A DNA stretch of 24,486 nt from assembly GCA_002403175.1 (NCBI GenBank), contig DHHG01000064.1, positions 1 to 24,486 on the forward strand, in the 5' to 3' direction. Position 1 is the stretch's first letter, and each line of letters starts with the position of its first letter. Made by a program: the position numbers and the translations under genes. Of the stretch, positions 16,479 to 24,443 are shown piece by piece. This DNA comes from Syntrophaceae bacterium UBA4778 (GTDB taxonomy: Bacteria; Desulfobacterota; Syntrophia; Syntrophales; UBA4778). The notes under the pieces are model-generated. The model saw only the letters and a program-made list of their open reading frames with translations. It did not search any database and was not told the DNA's origin.

Positions 16479-17816
16479 ATGAAAAAATTCAACCCGATGT
16501 ATTTGATTTTATTTACGGCAATTATTGCAGTAGCGATTGCCGCATGGTGGCTTTCCCGAACCTTTTTAGAATGGGAAAAACCTGAAATCAGCTTGTCGCA
16601 ATCCGTTGATGCGATCGGTCTGCAAAAAAATTTAGATATTAGTTTCAGGGATCAAATAACTGGTATCAGAACCATATCGGCAGCCATTTATCAGGATAAT
16701 CAGAAACATCCAATTTTTTCATATGACTTCCGCAAGGGAGAGCTTAAGGACAAAACGTTAAAAACTGAAATCCTCGCGCGCAACTTGAAATTGCATGATG
16801 GAGAAGCCGTATTGGAACTAAAAGCGACGGATTATTCCTGGCTCAGTAACACCAAAACGCTTTCCATTAAAACCCGTATCGACCTTTTACCTCCGCAAAT
16901 AACCCAGCTAAGTATTGCTCATAATATAAACCCGGGCGGAACCTGTCTTACCGTATACAGAATTTCCAAGGATGTAGATTTAACAGGCGTTCAGATCGAC
17001 TCTGATTTATACAAAGGCTATTCCATTAGTATCGGCGGGAAACCCTGTTATGTAGTTTTCTTTCCGATTCCTTCTGAAGTTTCTAAATCAACCCGCATGA
17101 GCATTATTGCCCAGGATAAAGGCGGCAATAGAGCAGTTTCCTCGATCCCCTTCTTTATCCGCAATGTAAAAGCGTTTCGTTCCGACAGCGTCAATCTGGC
17201 CGATTCCTTTCTCGATACAAAAATGCCGGAATTCCAACAATACGAACCGCAGTTGAGGGGACGATCGAATTTGGAAACTTTTGTTGCAGTAAACGAAAAA
17301 ATGCGCCTCGAGAATTTTGCTGCCATTCAGGAAATCTGCAAGAAAACAGAACCCAGGCAACTCTGGGAAGGCATCTTCCTCAGGATGAAGGATGGCGCCC
17401 CCATGGCCCTCTTCGGAGATAAAAGAACTTACATCTACATGAAAAGCGCAATCGGCGCCAGCACCCATATGGGCGTGGATTTGGCTTCGACTCAGAATGC
17501 CCCGGTTGAAGCCGCCAACAACGGCATCGTACTTTATGCCGGATATCTTGGGATTTACGGAAATATGGTTATACTTGACCACGGTTTAGGAATTTCAACG
17601 CATTATGCCCATATGAACAGCATCAAAGTCAAACCCGGGCAAGTTGTTAAAAAAGGGGAAATTATCGGCAATACGGGTATGACCGGTTTTGCAGGCGGCG
17701 ATCATCTGCATTACGGAATGATGGTTGGAAACAAATTCGTCAATCCGATCGAATGGTGGGATCCTCATTGGATTAAGGACAATGTTGAGGGGAAACTGAA
17801 TATTCAGGTTCCGTAA
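16479..17816 (+). CDS. Membrane-anchored M23 (LytM/lysostaphin-type) metallopeptidase
   Basis: The 445-aa protein has a single N-terminal membrane anchor (residues about 8-25), a long periplasmic region of roughly 270 residues with beta-rich, Ig-like character (RIDLLPPQITQL, IIAQDKGGNRAVSSIPFFI), and a C-terminal peptidase M23 domain. The zinc ligands look intact: H330 and D334 in THMGVD and H411 in DHLHYGM, plus H375/H378 in THYAHM. It should cut peptidoglycan cross-links or stems in the periplasm and take part in cell-wall remodelling; it is probably an active enzyme rather than an EnvC-like activator. I chose ATG 16479 because AGAGGA lies five bases upstream; an in-frame TTG at 16440 adds 13 residues without support. 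Confidence 0.93.
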   Translation: MKKFNPMYLILFTAIIAVAIAAWWLSRTFLEWEKPEISLSQSVDAIGLQKNLDISFRDQITGIRTISAAIYQDNQKHPIFSYDFRKGELKDKTLKTEILARNLKLHDGEAVLELKATDYSWLSNTKTLSIKTRIDLLPPQITQLSIAHNINPGGTCLTVYRISKDVDLTGVQIDSDLYKGYSISIGGKPCYVVFFPIPSEVSKSTRMSIIAQDKGGNRAVSSIPFFIRNVKAFRSDSVNLADSFLDTKMPEFQQYEPQLRGRSNLETFVAVNEKMRLENFAAIQEICKKTEPRQLWEGIFLRMKDGAPMALFGDKRTYIYMKSAIGASTHMGVDLASTQNAPVEAANNGIVLYAGYLGIYGNMVILDHGLGISTHYAHMNSIKVKPGQVVKKGEIIGNTGMTGFAGGDHLHYGMMVGNKFVNPIEWWDPHWIKDNVEGKLNIQVP

Positions 17817-17939
17817 GGCAATTATGGAATCAATCTGGTTTTGATGTCTCGACTTTTGGGCAAATGCCAGAGCGGCATTAGTGAGTTTTCGGGGTTATTT
17901 GGGAGAGCTATGTAAAATCCCAACCTACCCGGGCGGCAG

Positions 17940-17976
17940 ATTCCGCAAACTCTTTGTGAGTGGGAATGAGCCTTTT
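17940..17976 (+). terminator. Possible weak terminator between the convergent M23 and rapZ genes
   Basis: ATTCC (17940-17944) pairs with GGAAT (17963-17967), with an inner ACTC/GAGT pair, followed shortly by CTTTTTC. The stem has bulges, so this is only a candidate. Another small hairpin, ATGCC-AGAGC-GGCAT, lies nearby at about 17865. Confidence 0.3.
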
Positions 17977-17993
17977 TCAACCGACGACTGCGT

Positions 17994-18872
17994 CTATCTT
18001 TTAATATCCCTGTGATTGATATTGATAATGTAATCCTTAGCAGACAGATATTCCCCTAATTTGTTCAACATGACAACGGATCGATGCTTTCCACCCGTAC
18101 AGCCGAGGGCTATGTTGAGATAGGCCTTTCCCTCCTTCTCATAATTGGGAATCAAAAACTCCATTATCTTAAATAACTCCTGCAAAAAGGTCTTGCTCTC
18201 CTCTCGATCCATTACGTACTTTTCCACTTTCTTTTCATTCCCGTCAAAATCTTTTAACCCCTCAATAAAATATGGATTGGGAAGGAATCTGACATCGAGA
18301 ACGATATCGGCATCGGGAGGTAATCCATACCGGTACCCAAAGGAAATTAAATTTATCAATAACTTTTTCTGGATTGAAGATAATAGGAAATATTTCTGAA
18401 TCGTCTCTTTCAACTGATGCACATTATAGGACGATGTATCGATTACCTTATCGGCCATGAATTTCAGTTCCGATAATTTCTCCCGCTCGAGAGCAATCCC
18501 CTCCAAGATGCTTCCTTTTTCGGAAAGAGGGTGCGTTCGCCGCGTTTCCTTAAATCTGGAAAGGATTATTTCATCCCCGGCATCGAGAAAGACAATTTCG
18601 ATTCTATATCCTAACTCCTTTAATTCGGAAAAAATTGTAGTATATTTCTCCAGAAAAAGCTTTTCACGCAAATCCATGACCAGACCGATTTTCGATATCT
18701 CGCTGGATACATCGACCTGCATCTCTAGAAATTTCGGGAGCAATGCAACAGGAAGATTGTCTACGCAATAAAAACCAATATCCTCCAGAGCACGCAATGC
18801 CGTGCTCTTTCCTGATCCGGAGAGACCGGTAATGATGACAACCCGTAAATTTTTCATTTTTTTCTTCTTCAT
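17994..18872 (-). CDS. rapZ: RapZ-family nucleotide-binding protein (RNase adapter / YvcJ)
   Basis: The 292-aa protein has Walker A GLSGSGKS (16-23), the family segment [14 protein letters not shown], the Walker B-like [24 protein letters not shown] region, [14 protein letters not shown], and the C-terminal [13 protein letters not shown], which forms a phosphate-binding site in RapZ. In enterobacteria RapZ directs RNase E to the sRNA GlmZ and controls amino-sugar synthesis; outside that group the target is unknown, though the protein binds small phosphorylated ligands. It is the last gene of the rpoN-pts run, 9 bases after hprK, with the likely GGAG lying inside the end of hprK. M6 is an alternative start. 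Confidence 0.95.
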   Translation of the reverse strand: MKKKKMKNLRVVIITGLSGSGKSTALRALEDIGFYCVDNLPVALLPKFLEMQVDVSSEISKIGLVMDLREKLFLEKYTTIFSELKELGYRIEIVFLDAGDEIILSRFKETRRTHPLSEKGSILEGIALEREKLSELKFMADKVIDTSSYNVHQLKETIQKYFLLSSIQKKLLINLISFGYRYGLPPDADIVLDVRFLPNPYFIEGLKDFDGNEKKVEKYVMDREESKTFLQELFKIMEFLIPNYEKEGKAYLNIALGCTGGKHRSVVMLNKLGEYLSAKDYIININHRDIKR

Positions 18873-18881
18873 CGTTGATAC

Positions 18882-19781
18882 TTATTCTCCGAAATATTTC
18901 TTCCTCCGTTTTGAACTGTTTTCATAGAGGAATTTTTTTGCAATTAACTCAATAATGGTTGTCATCTGATTTGGCCTTACGGGAATTCTCGTTATAGGAA
19001 TATCTAAATCAAAAATTTTTTTCAATATCAATTCATTTCCTAAAAGATTTATGCCTTTGTCCCATTCCAAGAATTCGACAATCATATCAACTTTGGCTGC
19101 ATTTAATACAGAACCGGGACCATATAAATCTTTTGTGTTAATAATTCCAATGCCCTTTACATAAAGCAGGTTTCGAGAGATTTTGGGGCTTCGGCCGAAG
19201 ACCGTTATATTTCTTGCTTTGTAAATTTCAATCAAATCGTCCGATATGAACCGGTGCCCTCTCGTGATCAGTTCGAGAGCACATTCTGTTTTACCAAGAC
19301 CGCTTTCCCCTTGAATAATAATCCCAACCCCGAATACCTGGACAAAGACGCCCTGGATTGCCGTAATCCCTGCTATTTTCTCCCTCAATATGCCAATAAT
19401 TCGACTTCGCAATAGAAACGGATCAAATTGGGACATGAAGAAGGGGATGCCGTTCTGTTCCGAAAAATGAATCAGGTGCTTCGGCAGGAAATTAATATTG
19501 GAAAAGATAATACAGGGTATTTCGAGTCGCTTGATTACTTTAAAGATGGGATTATCGGCGGACGAGTACCCCTCGGAAAAATCCCCCAGATGATCTCTTC
19601 CGACAATCAGGATTGTTCCTTTTTTGATATGCTTCCAGAAATCTTCGTTGATATCCAGAATATCAACCTGCTGATCGGAGATTTTTGTTTCTAGACCGGC
19701 ACTTCCTGAAAACAATTGTAATCCCAGTCTATCCCTTTTCTGTTCTAGTAACTCTCTGAGGGTAACCGTTTTAGAAACCAT
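18882..19781 (-). CDS. hprK: HPr kinase/phosphorylase
   Basis: The 299-aa protein matches HprK/P. The N-terminal domain (about 1-130) is followed by the kinase core with Walker A GESGLGKT (158-165), RGHRFISDDLIEI with D181-D182, GIGIINTKDLYG, the signature-like VEFLEWDKGINLLG and IPVRP. HprK phosphorylates and dephosphorylates HPr on a serine. Odd points: the highly conserved HGV histidine just before the P-loop is Gln143 here (QGV), the following VDV reads VQV, and the PVRPGRN motif reads PVRPNQM. Kinase or phosphorylase balance may therefore differ. HPr itself is not in the window. The gene lies 12 bases after ptsN. Confidence 0.93.
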   Translation of the reverse strand: MVSKTVTLRELLEQKRDRLGLQLFSGSAGLETKISDQQVDILDINEDFWKHIKKGTILIVGRDHLGDFSEGYSSADNPIFKVIKRLEIPCIIFSNINFLPKHLIHFSEQNGIPFFMSQFDPFLLRSRIIGILREKIAGITAIQGVFVQVFGVGIIIQGESGLGKTECALELITRGHRFISDDLIEIYKARNITVFGRSPKISRNLLYVKGIGIINTKDLYGPGSVLNAAKVDMIVEFLEWDKGINLLGNELILKKIFDLDIPITRIPVRPNQMTTIIELIAKKFLYENSSKRRKKYFGE

Positions 19782-19793
19782 TTCAGATACCGA

Positions 19794-20267
19794 TCATATT
19801 TGGCTATTCAGATTTCTATTTTTATGGTCAATTTCACCCCAAATTTCCTCAGCTGATCTTGCTTTCAAAAGTTGGGTTCTAAATTCAGTATCTTTCATCA
19901 TACGGGATAAGCTGGCCAGCAATTTCAGATGCAATCCCGTAGAATGATCCGGAACAAGAATTGCAAAAAAAAGCTGAGCAGGCTTTCCGTCCAGTGAATC
20001 AAACGGAATTCCCGAAATACTACGGCCAAAAGAAATCATAGGATTTTTCAGTCCGTGTATTTTAGCGTGCGGGATCGCTATGCCCTCTCCTATTCCGGTG
20101 CTGCCTAAATTCTCTCTTGCAACAAGGGCCCTCAAGATATCTTCCGAATGGATTTGCTCGCCCTCAAAATGGAATACGTTCGACAATTCCGTCAAAACTT
20201 CTTCTTTGTTTTTGGATTTCAGATTGCAGATAATATATTCCGATTTCAACATATCCATCATATTCAT
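19794..20267 (-). CDS. ptsN: PTS EIIA-Ntr regulatory protein
   Basis: The 157-aa protein is a fructose/nitrogen-type EIIA domain. The phosphorylation site is H67 in GEGIAIPHAKI, preceded by ALVARENLGSTGIG; downstream FFAILVPDHSTGLHLKLLASLSRMMKD is the conserved core. In the PTS-Ntr pathway it takes phosphate from NPr and regulates potassium uptake, stress and nitrogen responses rather than sugar import. It lies between hpf and hprK, as in other rpoN clusters. A strong hairpin with a U-tract ends 14 bases before its ATG, so its expression may be uncoupled from hpf. Internal ATGs (M3, M4, M6) make the exact start uncertain; the Shine-Dalgarno is poor. Confidence 0.95.
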   Translation of the reverse strand: MNMMDMLKSEYIICNLKSKNKEEVLTELSNVFHFEGEQIHSEDILRALVARENLGSTGIGEGIAIPHAKIHGLKNPMISFGRSISGIPFDSLDGKPAQLFFAILVPDHSTGLHLKLLASLSRMMKDTEFRTQLLKARSAEEIWGEIDHKNRNLNSQI

Positions 20268-20281
20268 TTGAACATAATCCC

Positions 20282-20309
20282 AAAAAAATTCACCCCTGCG
20301 ATGCAGGGG
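20282..20309 (-). terminator. Terminator/attenuator between hpf and ptsN
   Basis: On the - strand CCCCTGC-ATC-GCAGGGG (20293-20309) is a perfect 7-bp GC-rich stem with a 3-base loop, followed by TGAATTTTTTT (20282-20292). It fits an intrinsic terminator read from hpf. Its position directly before ptsN suggests partial termination or attenuation inside the operon. Confidence 0.8.
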
Positions 20310-20329
20310 CGGATTTTACGTCAGGTACC

Positions 20330-20345
20330 ATCCACTTTCGTGGAT
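20330..20345 (-). other. GNRA-tetraloop hairpin upstream of the hpf-ptsN terminator
   Basis: On the - strand ATCCAC-GAAA-GTGGAT is a perfect 6-bp stem closed by a GAAA tetraloop, a very stable RNA fold. It lies 20 bases before the terminator stem, so the hpf transcript would end in two successive hairpins. Confidence 0.65.
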
Positions 20346-20375
20346 AAGCTGCCTTTTCTTTTAGTCAACTTACGT

Positions 20376-20906
20376 TTAGCTGGTCGTTTCGATCAAGCCA
20401 AAATTCCCATCTTCCTTGCGGTACAGGACATTAACCCTCTCCGACATCGAATCCCTGTAGACAACAAATTTACCGCCATTACCTTCCAATTGCATAACAG
20501 CATCGTCCAGAGACATAGGTGTCAGGACCAGTTTTCTTGTCTCAACTACTTTTGCTGCCTGATCTTCATCATACTCATCCGCATAAACCACGACCGGCTC
20601 GCGTTTTTCAGCACTCTCTTTATGATTTCTCGTCTTTTCTTTATGCTTTTTTATCTGTCTTTCAATTTTATCAATAACACTGTCGAAGGCCAGTTGCATA
20701 TCCTTGGCCTCCTCTTTCCCGTTGATGTTGATACCTTTAGCCAGCAAGTTCACTTCAGCAATATTTCTAAACTTCTCTACAGTTATAATAACATGGGCGT
20801 CAAGAGGCTTGTCGATATACTTTCTGATTTTACTTAATCTGTCATTAACATAATCCTTGAACCACTCTTCCGCATCGGTGTTTCTGAACGTCACAGAAAC
20901 CTGCAT
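20376..20906 (-). CDS. hpf: Ribosome hibernation-promoting factor, long form
   Basis: The 176-aa protein has an N-terminal YfiA/RaiA-type domain (residues about 1-100: MQVSVTFRNTDAEEWFKDYV, DAHVIITVEKFRNIAEVNLL, AKDMQLAFDSVIDKIERQIKKHKEK), a charged linker, and the C-terminal dimerisation domain of long HPF (LVLTPMSLDDAVMQLEGNGG, FVVYRDSMSERVNVLYRKEDGNFGLIE). The long form alone joins two 70S ribosomes into inactive 100S dimers in stationary phase. The ATG at 20906 has an excellent GGAGGAA five bases upstream, the best ribosome site in this run. It lies between rpoN and ptsN, the usual order. Confidence 0.96.
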   Translation of the reverse strand: MQVSVTFRNTDAEEWFKDYVNDRLSKIRKYIDKPLDAHVIITVEKFRNIAEVNLLAKGININGKEEAKDMQLAFDSVIDKIERQIKKHKEKTRNHKESAEKREPVVVYADEYDEDQAAKVVETRKLVLTPMSLDDAVMQLEGNGGKFVVYRDSMSERVNVLYRKEDGNFGLIETTS

Positions 20907-20954
20907 AAAGCTTCCTCCATGGTTTTTATTAACCGGCTACAGCCAGCAACACGG

Positions 20955-20979
20955 GTGATCGCAAACAGTTTACGATCAC
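20955..20979. other. Stem-loop in the rpoN-hpf gap
   Basis: GTGATCG (20955-20961) and CGATCAC (20973-20979) form a perfect 7-bp stem with an 11-base loop, 20 bases after the rpoN stop on the - strand. There is no U-tract, so it is more likely an mRNA processing or stability element than a terminator. Confidence 0.5.
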
Positions 20980-20999
20980 TTCGGCTTCAACACCTTAGT

Positions 21000-22454
21000 T
21001 CAGTCTGGATTAAAAAAAGTTTTCCGTTTCGATGACGGCAAAATGCCCATCATTTCCCGGTACTTCGCAACAGTTCTCCTGGCTATGGAGATCCCGCTTT
21101 TACCCAGAATGTCGACGATTTCATTATCGCTGAATGGTTGATTTTTATTTTCGCTTTGAACTATTTTTTTGATTTCTTCCTGAACACTTTTCGAAGCAAT
21201 GGAATCACCAGAAGTTCTATTAATGCCGCTGTTAAAGAAGTACTTTAACTCAAATATGCCCCTTGGCGAATGCATATACTTGTTCGTCGTAACCCTGCTG
21301 ATTGTTGACTCGTGCATTTCCACATCATCTGCCACATCTCTAAGCACCATCGGTTTCAAGTAGTTAATCCCGTGATCGAAAAACTCTCTCTGGTACTTAA
21401 CAATACTTTCCGCAACCCTGTATATGGTCCGTTGCCTCTGCTGTATGCTCTTAATCAGCCATGTGGCTGAATGAATCCTCTCTTTGATGTAATCCTTGCA
21501 ATTATCGGACTTACCGGCGCCATTCGACCCACCCAGAATTTCCCTGTAAAAATTGCTTATTTTCAGTTTGGGCAGACCATCCTCATTGATTACGATTTTG
21601 TATTCATCTCCAATTTTAAAGACATAAACATCAGGAACGATATATTGATCCCTTTCCTCATTATACATTCGACCCGGTTTTGGATCCATGCTGCTTATGA
21701 TCGCAACGGCCTGGATGACATCATGGAGAGATACTTTTAATTTTTTGACGATTTGATGGTAATTTTTTGTTTCAAGGTCTTTCAGATGTTCGGAAATGAT
21801 CGTTTCTACAAGGGGAATATTATTTCCCATGATACGATATTGAATGAGGAGACACTCTTTGAGATCGCGAGCCGCTACTCCCGGCGGATCGAATTGCTGA
21901 ACCTTCCTGAGGACCGTTTCAATAAAATCATTGTCAGCCCCCTCCACCGTTATCTCATCCAGGGTTGCAGCCAGATAGCCGTTTGCGTCGAGGTTCCCGA
22001 TAATCTGCTCCCCAACTTTTCTCTCCAGCTCGGTAAAACGTGACAAACTCAATTGCCAAAGGAGATGATCGGTTAATGAAGCATTTTTTGTCAAAACATT
22101 TTCCCAGGTAGGGCCTTCTATATCCTCCCTTGAATAGGTCACGCCCATCGGGCCGTAATCTTCCAGATAGCTATTCCAGTCGAATTCCTCTTTCCCGTCG
22201 CCCTCACCTGTTAATTCTTCGCTGGGACCGGAAGCTTTAATTGCATCCGTCTCAACTTCCTGATCTATTTTCCCATCGTCAATTTCTTCATTTGGCGCTA
22301 CTTCCTCGAGCATCGGGTTTTCTTCAATTTCCTGCTGGATGACATCTACCAGTTCCAGTCTTGACAGTTGAAGAAGTTTGATCGCCTGCTGCAGTTGAGG
22401 GGTCATAATCAACTGCTGAGACAATTTTAAATTCTGCTTAAGCTCGAATGCCAT
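21000..22454 (-). CDS. rpoN: RNA polymerase sigma-54 factor
   Basis: The 484-aa sigma factor directs RNA polymerase to -24/-12 promoters and needs AAA+ activators. Region I is the Gln/Leu-rich LKLSQQLIMTPQLQQAIKLL, followed by acidic region II (EENPMLEEVAPNEEIDDG), the core-binding domain with FDPPGVAARDLKECLLIQ, a helix-turn-helix around RDVADDVEMHESTISRVT, and the RpoN box ARRTVAKYRE (458-467) that reads the -24 element. All regions appear intact. It follows lptB by 29 bases and precedes hpf. The Shine-Dalgarno is weak (AAAGAG). Confidence 0.98.
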   Translation of the reverse strand: MAFELKQNLKLSQQLIMTPQLQQAIKLLQLSRLELVDVIQQEIEENPMLEEVAPNEEIDDGKIDQEVETDAIKASGPSEELTGEGDGKEEFDWNSYLEDYGPMGVTYSREDIEGPTWENVLTKNASLTDHLLWQLSLSRFTELERKVGEQIIGNLDANGYLAATLDEITVEGADNDFIETVLRKVQQFDPPGVAARDLKECLLIQYRIMGNNIPLVETIISEHLKDLETKNYHQIVKKLKVSLHDVIQAVAIISSMDPKPGRMYNEERDQYIVPDVYVFKIGDEYKIVINEDGLPKLKISNFYREILGGSNGAGKSDNCKDYIKERIHSATWLIKSIQQRQRTIYRVAESIVKYQREFFDHGINYLKPMVLRDVADDVEMHESTISRVTTNKYMHSPRGIFELKYFFNSGINRTSGDSIASKSVQEEIKKIVQSENKNQPFSDNEIVDILGKSGISIARRTVAKYREMMGILPSSKRKTFFNPD

Positions 22455-22483
22455 ACTCTTTTTTTCTACCCTTCGGACCTGCC

Positions 22484-23206
22484 CTAAAAGCTGAAATCCT
22501 CTCCAAGATAAAATTTTCTTGCTATTTCGCTACCAGCGATGAAATCCGGAATGCCCTCCACCAGGATACTCCCCTCGCTTACAATGTATGCTCTATCGCA
22601 TACAGACAACGTTTCCCTTACATTATGGTCGGAGATCAGAATACCGATCCCTTTTTGCTTTAGTTTATAGATTATTTTTTGAATATCCGCAACAGCAAGA
22701 GGATCAATTCCTGCAAATGGCTCGTCAAGGAGAATATATTGCGGTGACGTCACCAAGGCTCGCGTAATCTCGACCCTTCTTCGTTCTCCTCCCGACAGAG
22801 AGTAAGCCATGCTTTTGGAAATGCCGGTCAGATCCAGCTCTCCCAACAAGTCTCGAAGACGTTTTTTCCTCTCCTGCTTATCTATATCCAAAAATTCCAG
22901 AATGGCCATTATATTGTCTTCTACCGACAACTTACGAAATATCGATGCTTCCTGGGGTAGATAATTAATTCCAAGCCGAGCCCTCCGGTACATCGGCATG
23001 CGACTGATATCCTGGCCTTCCAGATAAATAACTCCGCTGTCCGGCTGAATCAGACCCACAATCATGTAAAATGTTGTTGTTTTTCCTGCCCCATTCGGCC
23101 CCAAAAGACCGACCACCTCTCCCGGCCGTATCTCGATATCTACCCCATTTACGACGCGCCTCTCGCCGTATATCTTGCATAAGCCTTTCGCTTCTAAATT
23201 CCCCAT
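22484..23206 (-). CDS. lptB: LPS export ABC transporter ATP-binding protein LptB
   Basis: This cytoplasmic ATPase powers extraction of lipopolysaccharide from the inner membrane by LptFG. The 240-aa protein has Walker A GPNGAGKTT (36-44), the Q-loop Q85, signature LSGGE (137-141), Walker B ILLDEP (158-163) and the H-loop H194, with the LptB-typical FAGIDPLAV and C-terminal FYLGEDFSF. It lies 36 bases after lptA and 29 before rpoN. The LptF and LptG permeases are not in the window. Confidence 0.97.
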   Translation of the reverse strand: MGNLEAKGLCKIYGERRVVNGVDIEIRPGEVVGLLGPNGAGKTTTFYMIVGLIQPDSGVIYLEGQDISRMPMYRRARLGINYLPQEASIFRKLSVEDNIMAILEFLDIDKQERKKRLRDLLGELDLTGISKSMAYSLSGGERRRVEITRALVTSPQYILLDEPFAGIDPLAVADIQKIIYKLKQKGIGILISDHNVRETLSVCDRAYIVSEGSILVEGIPDFIAGSEIARKFYLGEDFSF

Positions 23207-23242
23207 TTACAATTGCCTAACCTATGCTCCCGAGGCCTCGTT

Positions 23243-23791
23243 CTATTTATTTTTTTTGTTCTTCTCGTCTGCATAAAATGTGGCTGAAACCCGGCCGCCT
23301 CCGGAACTCTCGACAATTCCCCGGTCTTCATCCAGAAGGACAACTATTTTTTCGCCCTTGATTAAATTATTTCCATCTTTCATAACCGGATTTCCCGTAA
23401 CAATGATCTTCTGATCCGTGTTTAAATAAACCGCATTTTCTCCGGTAACGACCTTTGTACCCTGAGTGATTTTCACTTTCCCTTTGGCTTCAATCTTATC
23501 GATATCTCCGGACTCTGAATTGCCCTTCGAGAGTTTCCTATCCTTTTCATTGTCCTTGTAATAAAGGTAGATTTGATCGGCATTGATGACCTTGTCACCT
23601 TCCGTCGCGACAACATTCCCGCTGAAAATAGCCATTTTCTTTTCATTAAATGCTTCCAGGCGGTCTGAAACGATATGAATCTGCCCCCCTTTTTTGGCTT
23701 TAATCTCTTTCAGGGTATTTTTACTTTCCGCATAATGCCCGGATAAACCTATCAGAGTTACCAGGATGACAATGACCAGCGTTTTTCTCAT
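23243..23791 (-). CDS. lptA: LPS transport periplasmic protein LptA (OstA-like)
   Basis: The 182-aa protein has a signal peptide (about residues 1-23, ending GHYAES) and an OstA/LptA beta-jellyroll domain with the repeated pattern HIVSDRLEAFNEKKMAIFSGNV, VINADQIYLYYKD, KIEAKGKVKIT, VTGENAVYLN, ending in a lysine-rich tail (DEKNKKNK). Subunits stack to make the periplasmic bridge carrying LPS to the outer membrane. The lptC stop TAA is followed at once by the lptA ATG (TAAATG), so they are tightly coupled. Confidence 0.93.
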   Translation of the reverse strand: MRKTLVIVILVTLIGLSGHYAESKNTLKEIKAKKGGQIHIVSDRLEAFNEKKMAIFSGNVVATEGDKVINADQIYLYYKDNEKDRKLSKGNSESGDIDKIEAKGKVKITQGTKVVTGENAVYLNTDQKIIVTGNPVMKDGNNLIKGEKIVVLLDEDRGIVESSGGGRVSATFYADEKNKKNK

Positions 23792-24391
23792 TTATTGTCT
23801 CGTGTAGATCGCGCTGATCCGTTCATGCAGTTTGATTTTTTCCTCTTTTATCAAAAAAGTCATCCCTTTTCCCTTAATTGTAAGCTGCGAATTTTTGAAT
23901 TCGACAGGTTCATCTGTGAATACCGTTCTATCCACATTGGAATAATTCAAATGGTCGGTCACCATTCGATCATTGGTATCTGTTACGAGTAGAACATCTC
24001 CGGAGATTTTTGCATTTTTGGAATCTGTATGAAAACATCCGGATTTTCCAGTCATGGTAATCATCTTACCGTCTGCACGAATAATCCTCATTTTGACATT
24101 ATCAAAATAAGCGAGGTTTTCTTTTTTTACGTATTTAGCCGTATCAGCATTAATTTCCCACTTCCAATTGGCATCTCCCACTTCCGTATAATGGAAATTC
24201 CTGATCTGAAGATCGACATTATCGGGTATTATCTTCAAAATAGGGTCTTTTTTTTTCTTTTCACCGGAATGGAAAATCAGCCCCATAAAGATGACCACAA
24301 TCAGAAAAAGAACTGAAAGAGCAAGTACTCGGGTTTTTTTCTTTTGAAAAATCGTTCGAATGCCTCGGAATAAGAAACTGGATTCTTTCAT
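23792..24391 (-). CDS. lptC: LPS export system protein LptC
   Basis: The 199-aa protein has a basic N-terminus, one membrane anchor at about residues 22-42 (VLALSVLFLIVVIFMGLIF), and a periplasmic LptC-type beta domain (IRNFHYTEVGDANWKWEINADTAKY, FDNVKMRII, GKSGCF, ISGDVLLV, LTIKGKGMTFLI). It receives LPS from LptBFG and passes it to LptA. It is the first gene of the run leading through rpoN to rapZ. In many relatives a KDO-phosphatase gene precedes it; here a promoter lies directly upstream. Confidence 0.92.
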   Translation of the reverse strand: MKESSFLFRGIRTIFQKKKTRVLALSVLFLIVVIFMGLIFHSGEKKKKDPILKIIPDNVDLQIRNFHYTEVGDANWKWEINADTAKYVKKENLAYFDNVKMRIIRADGKMITMTGKSGCFHTDSKNAKISGDVLLVTDTNDRMVTDHLNYSNVDRTVFTDEPVEFKNSQLTIKGKGMTFLIKEEKIKLHERISAIYTRQ

Positions 24392-24398
24392 TTTTTTT

Positions 24399-24410
24399 CA
24401 TCAATTGATG
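24399..24410. promoter_or_regulatory. 12-bp perfect palindrome at the lptC transcription start
   Basis: CATCAATTGATG is a perfect inverted repeat lying directly between the -10 hexamer and the lptC start codon, where initiation is expected. The position fits a repressor operator; no regulator is known from the window. Confidence 0.45.
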
Positions 24411-24414
24411 GCTA

Positions 24415-24443
24415 TATATATCATTCGGCATGATTTATGTAAA
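24415..24443 (-). promoter_or_regulatory. Sigma-70-type promoter of the lptC-rapZ run
   Basis: On the - strand TTTACA (complement of 24438-24443), a 17-base spacer and TATATA (complement of 24415-24420) place the transcript start near 24407, about 16 bases before the lptC ATG. Nothing recognisable is seen from 24444 to the window end. Confidence 0.65.

Noticed and set aside
20148..20837. 229-codon open frame on the + strand
   Set aside because: It lies antisense to ptsN and hpf, is Phe/Ile/His-rich with no family resemblance, and both opposite genes are certain.
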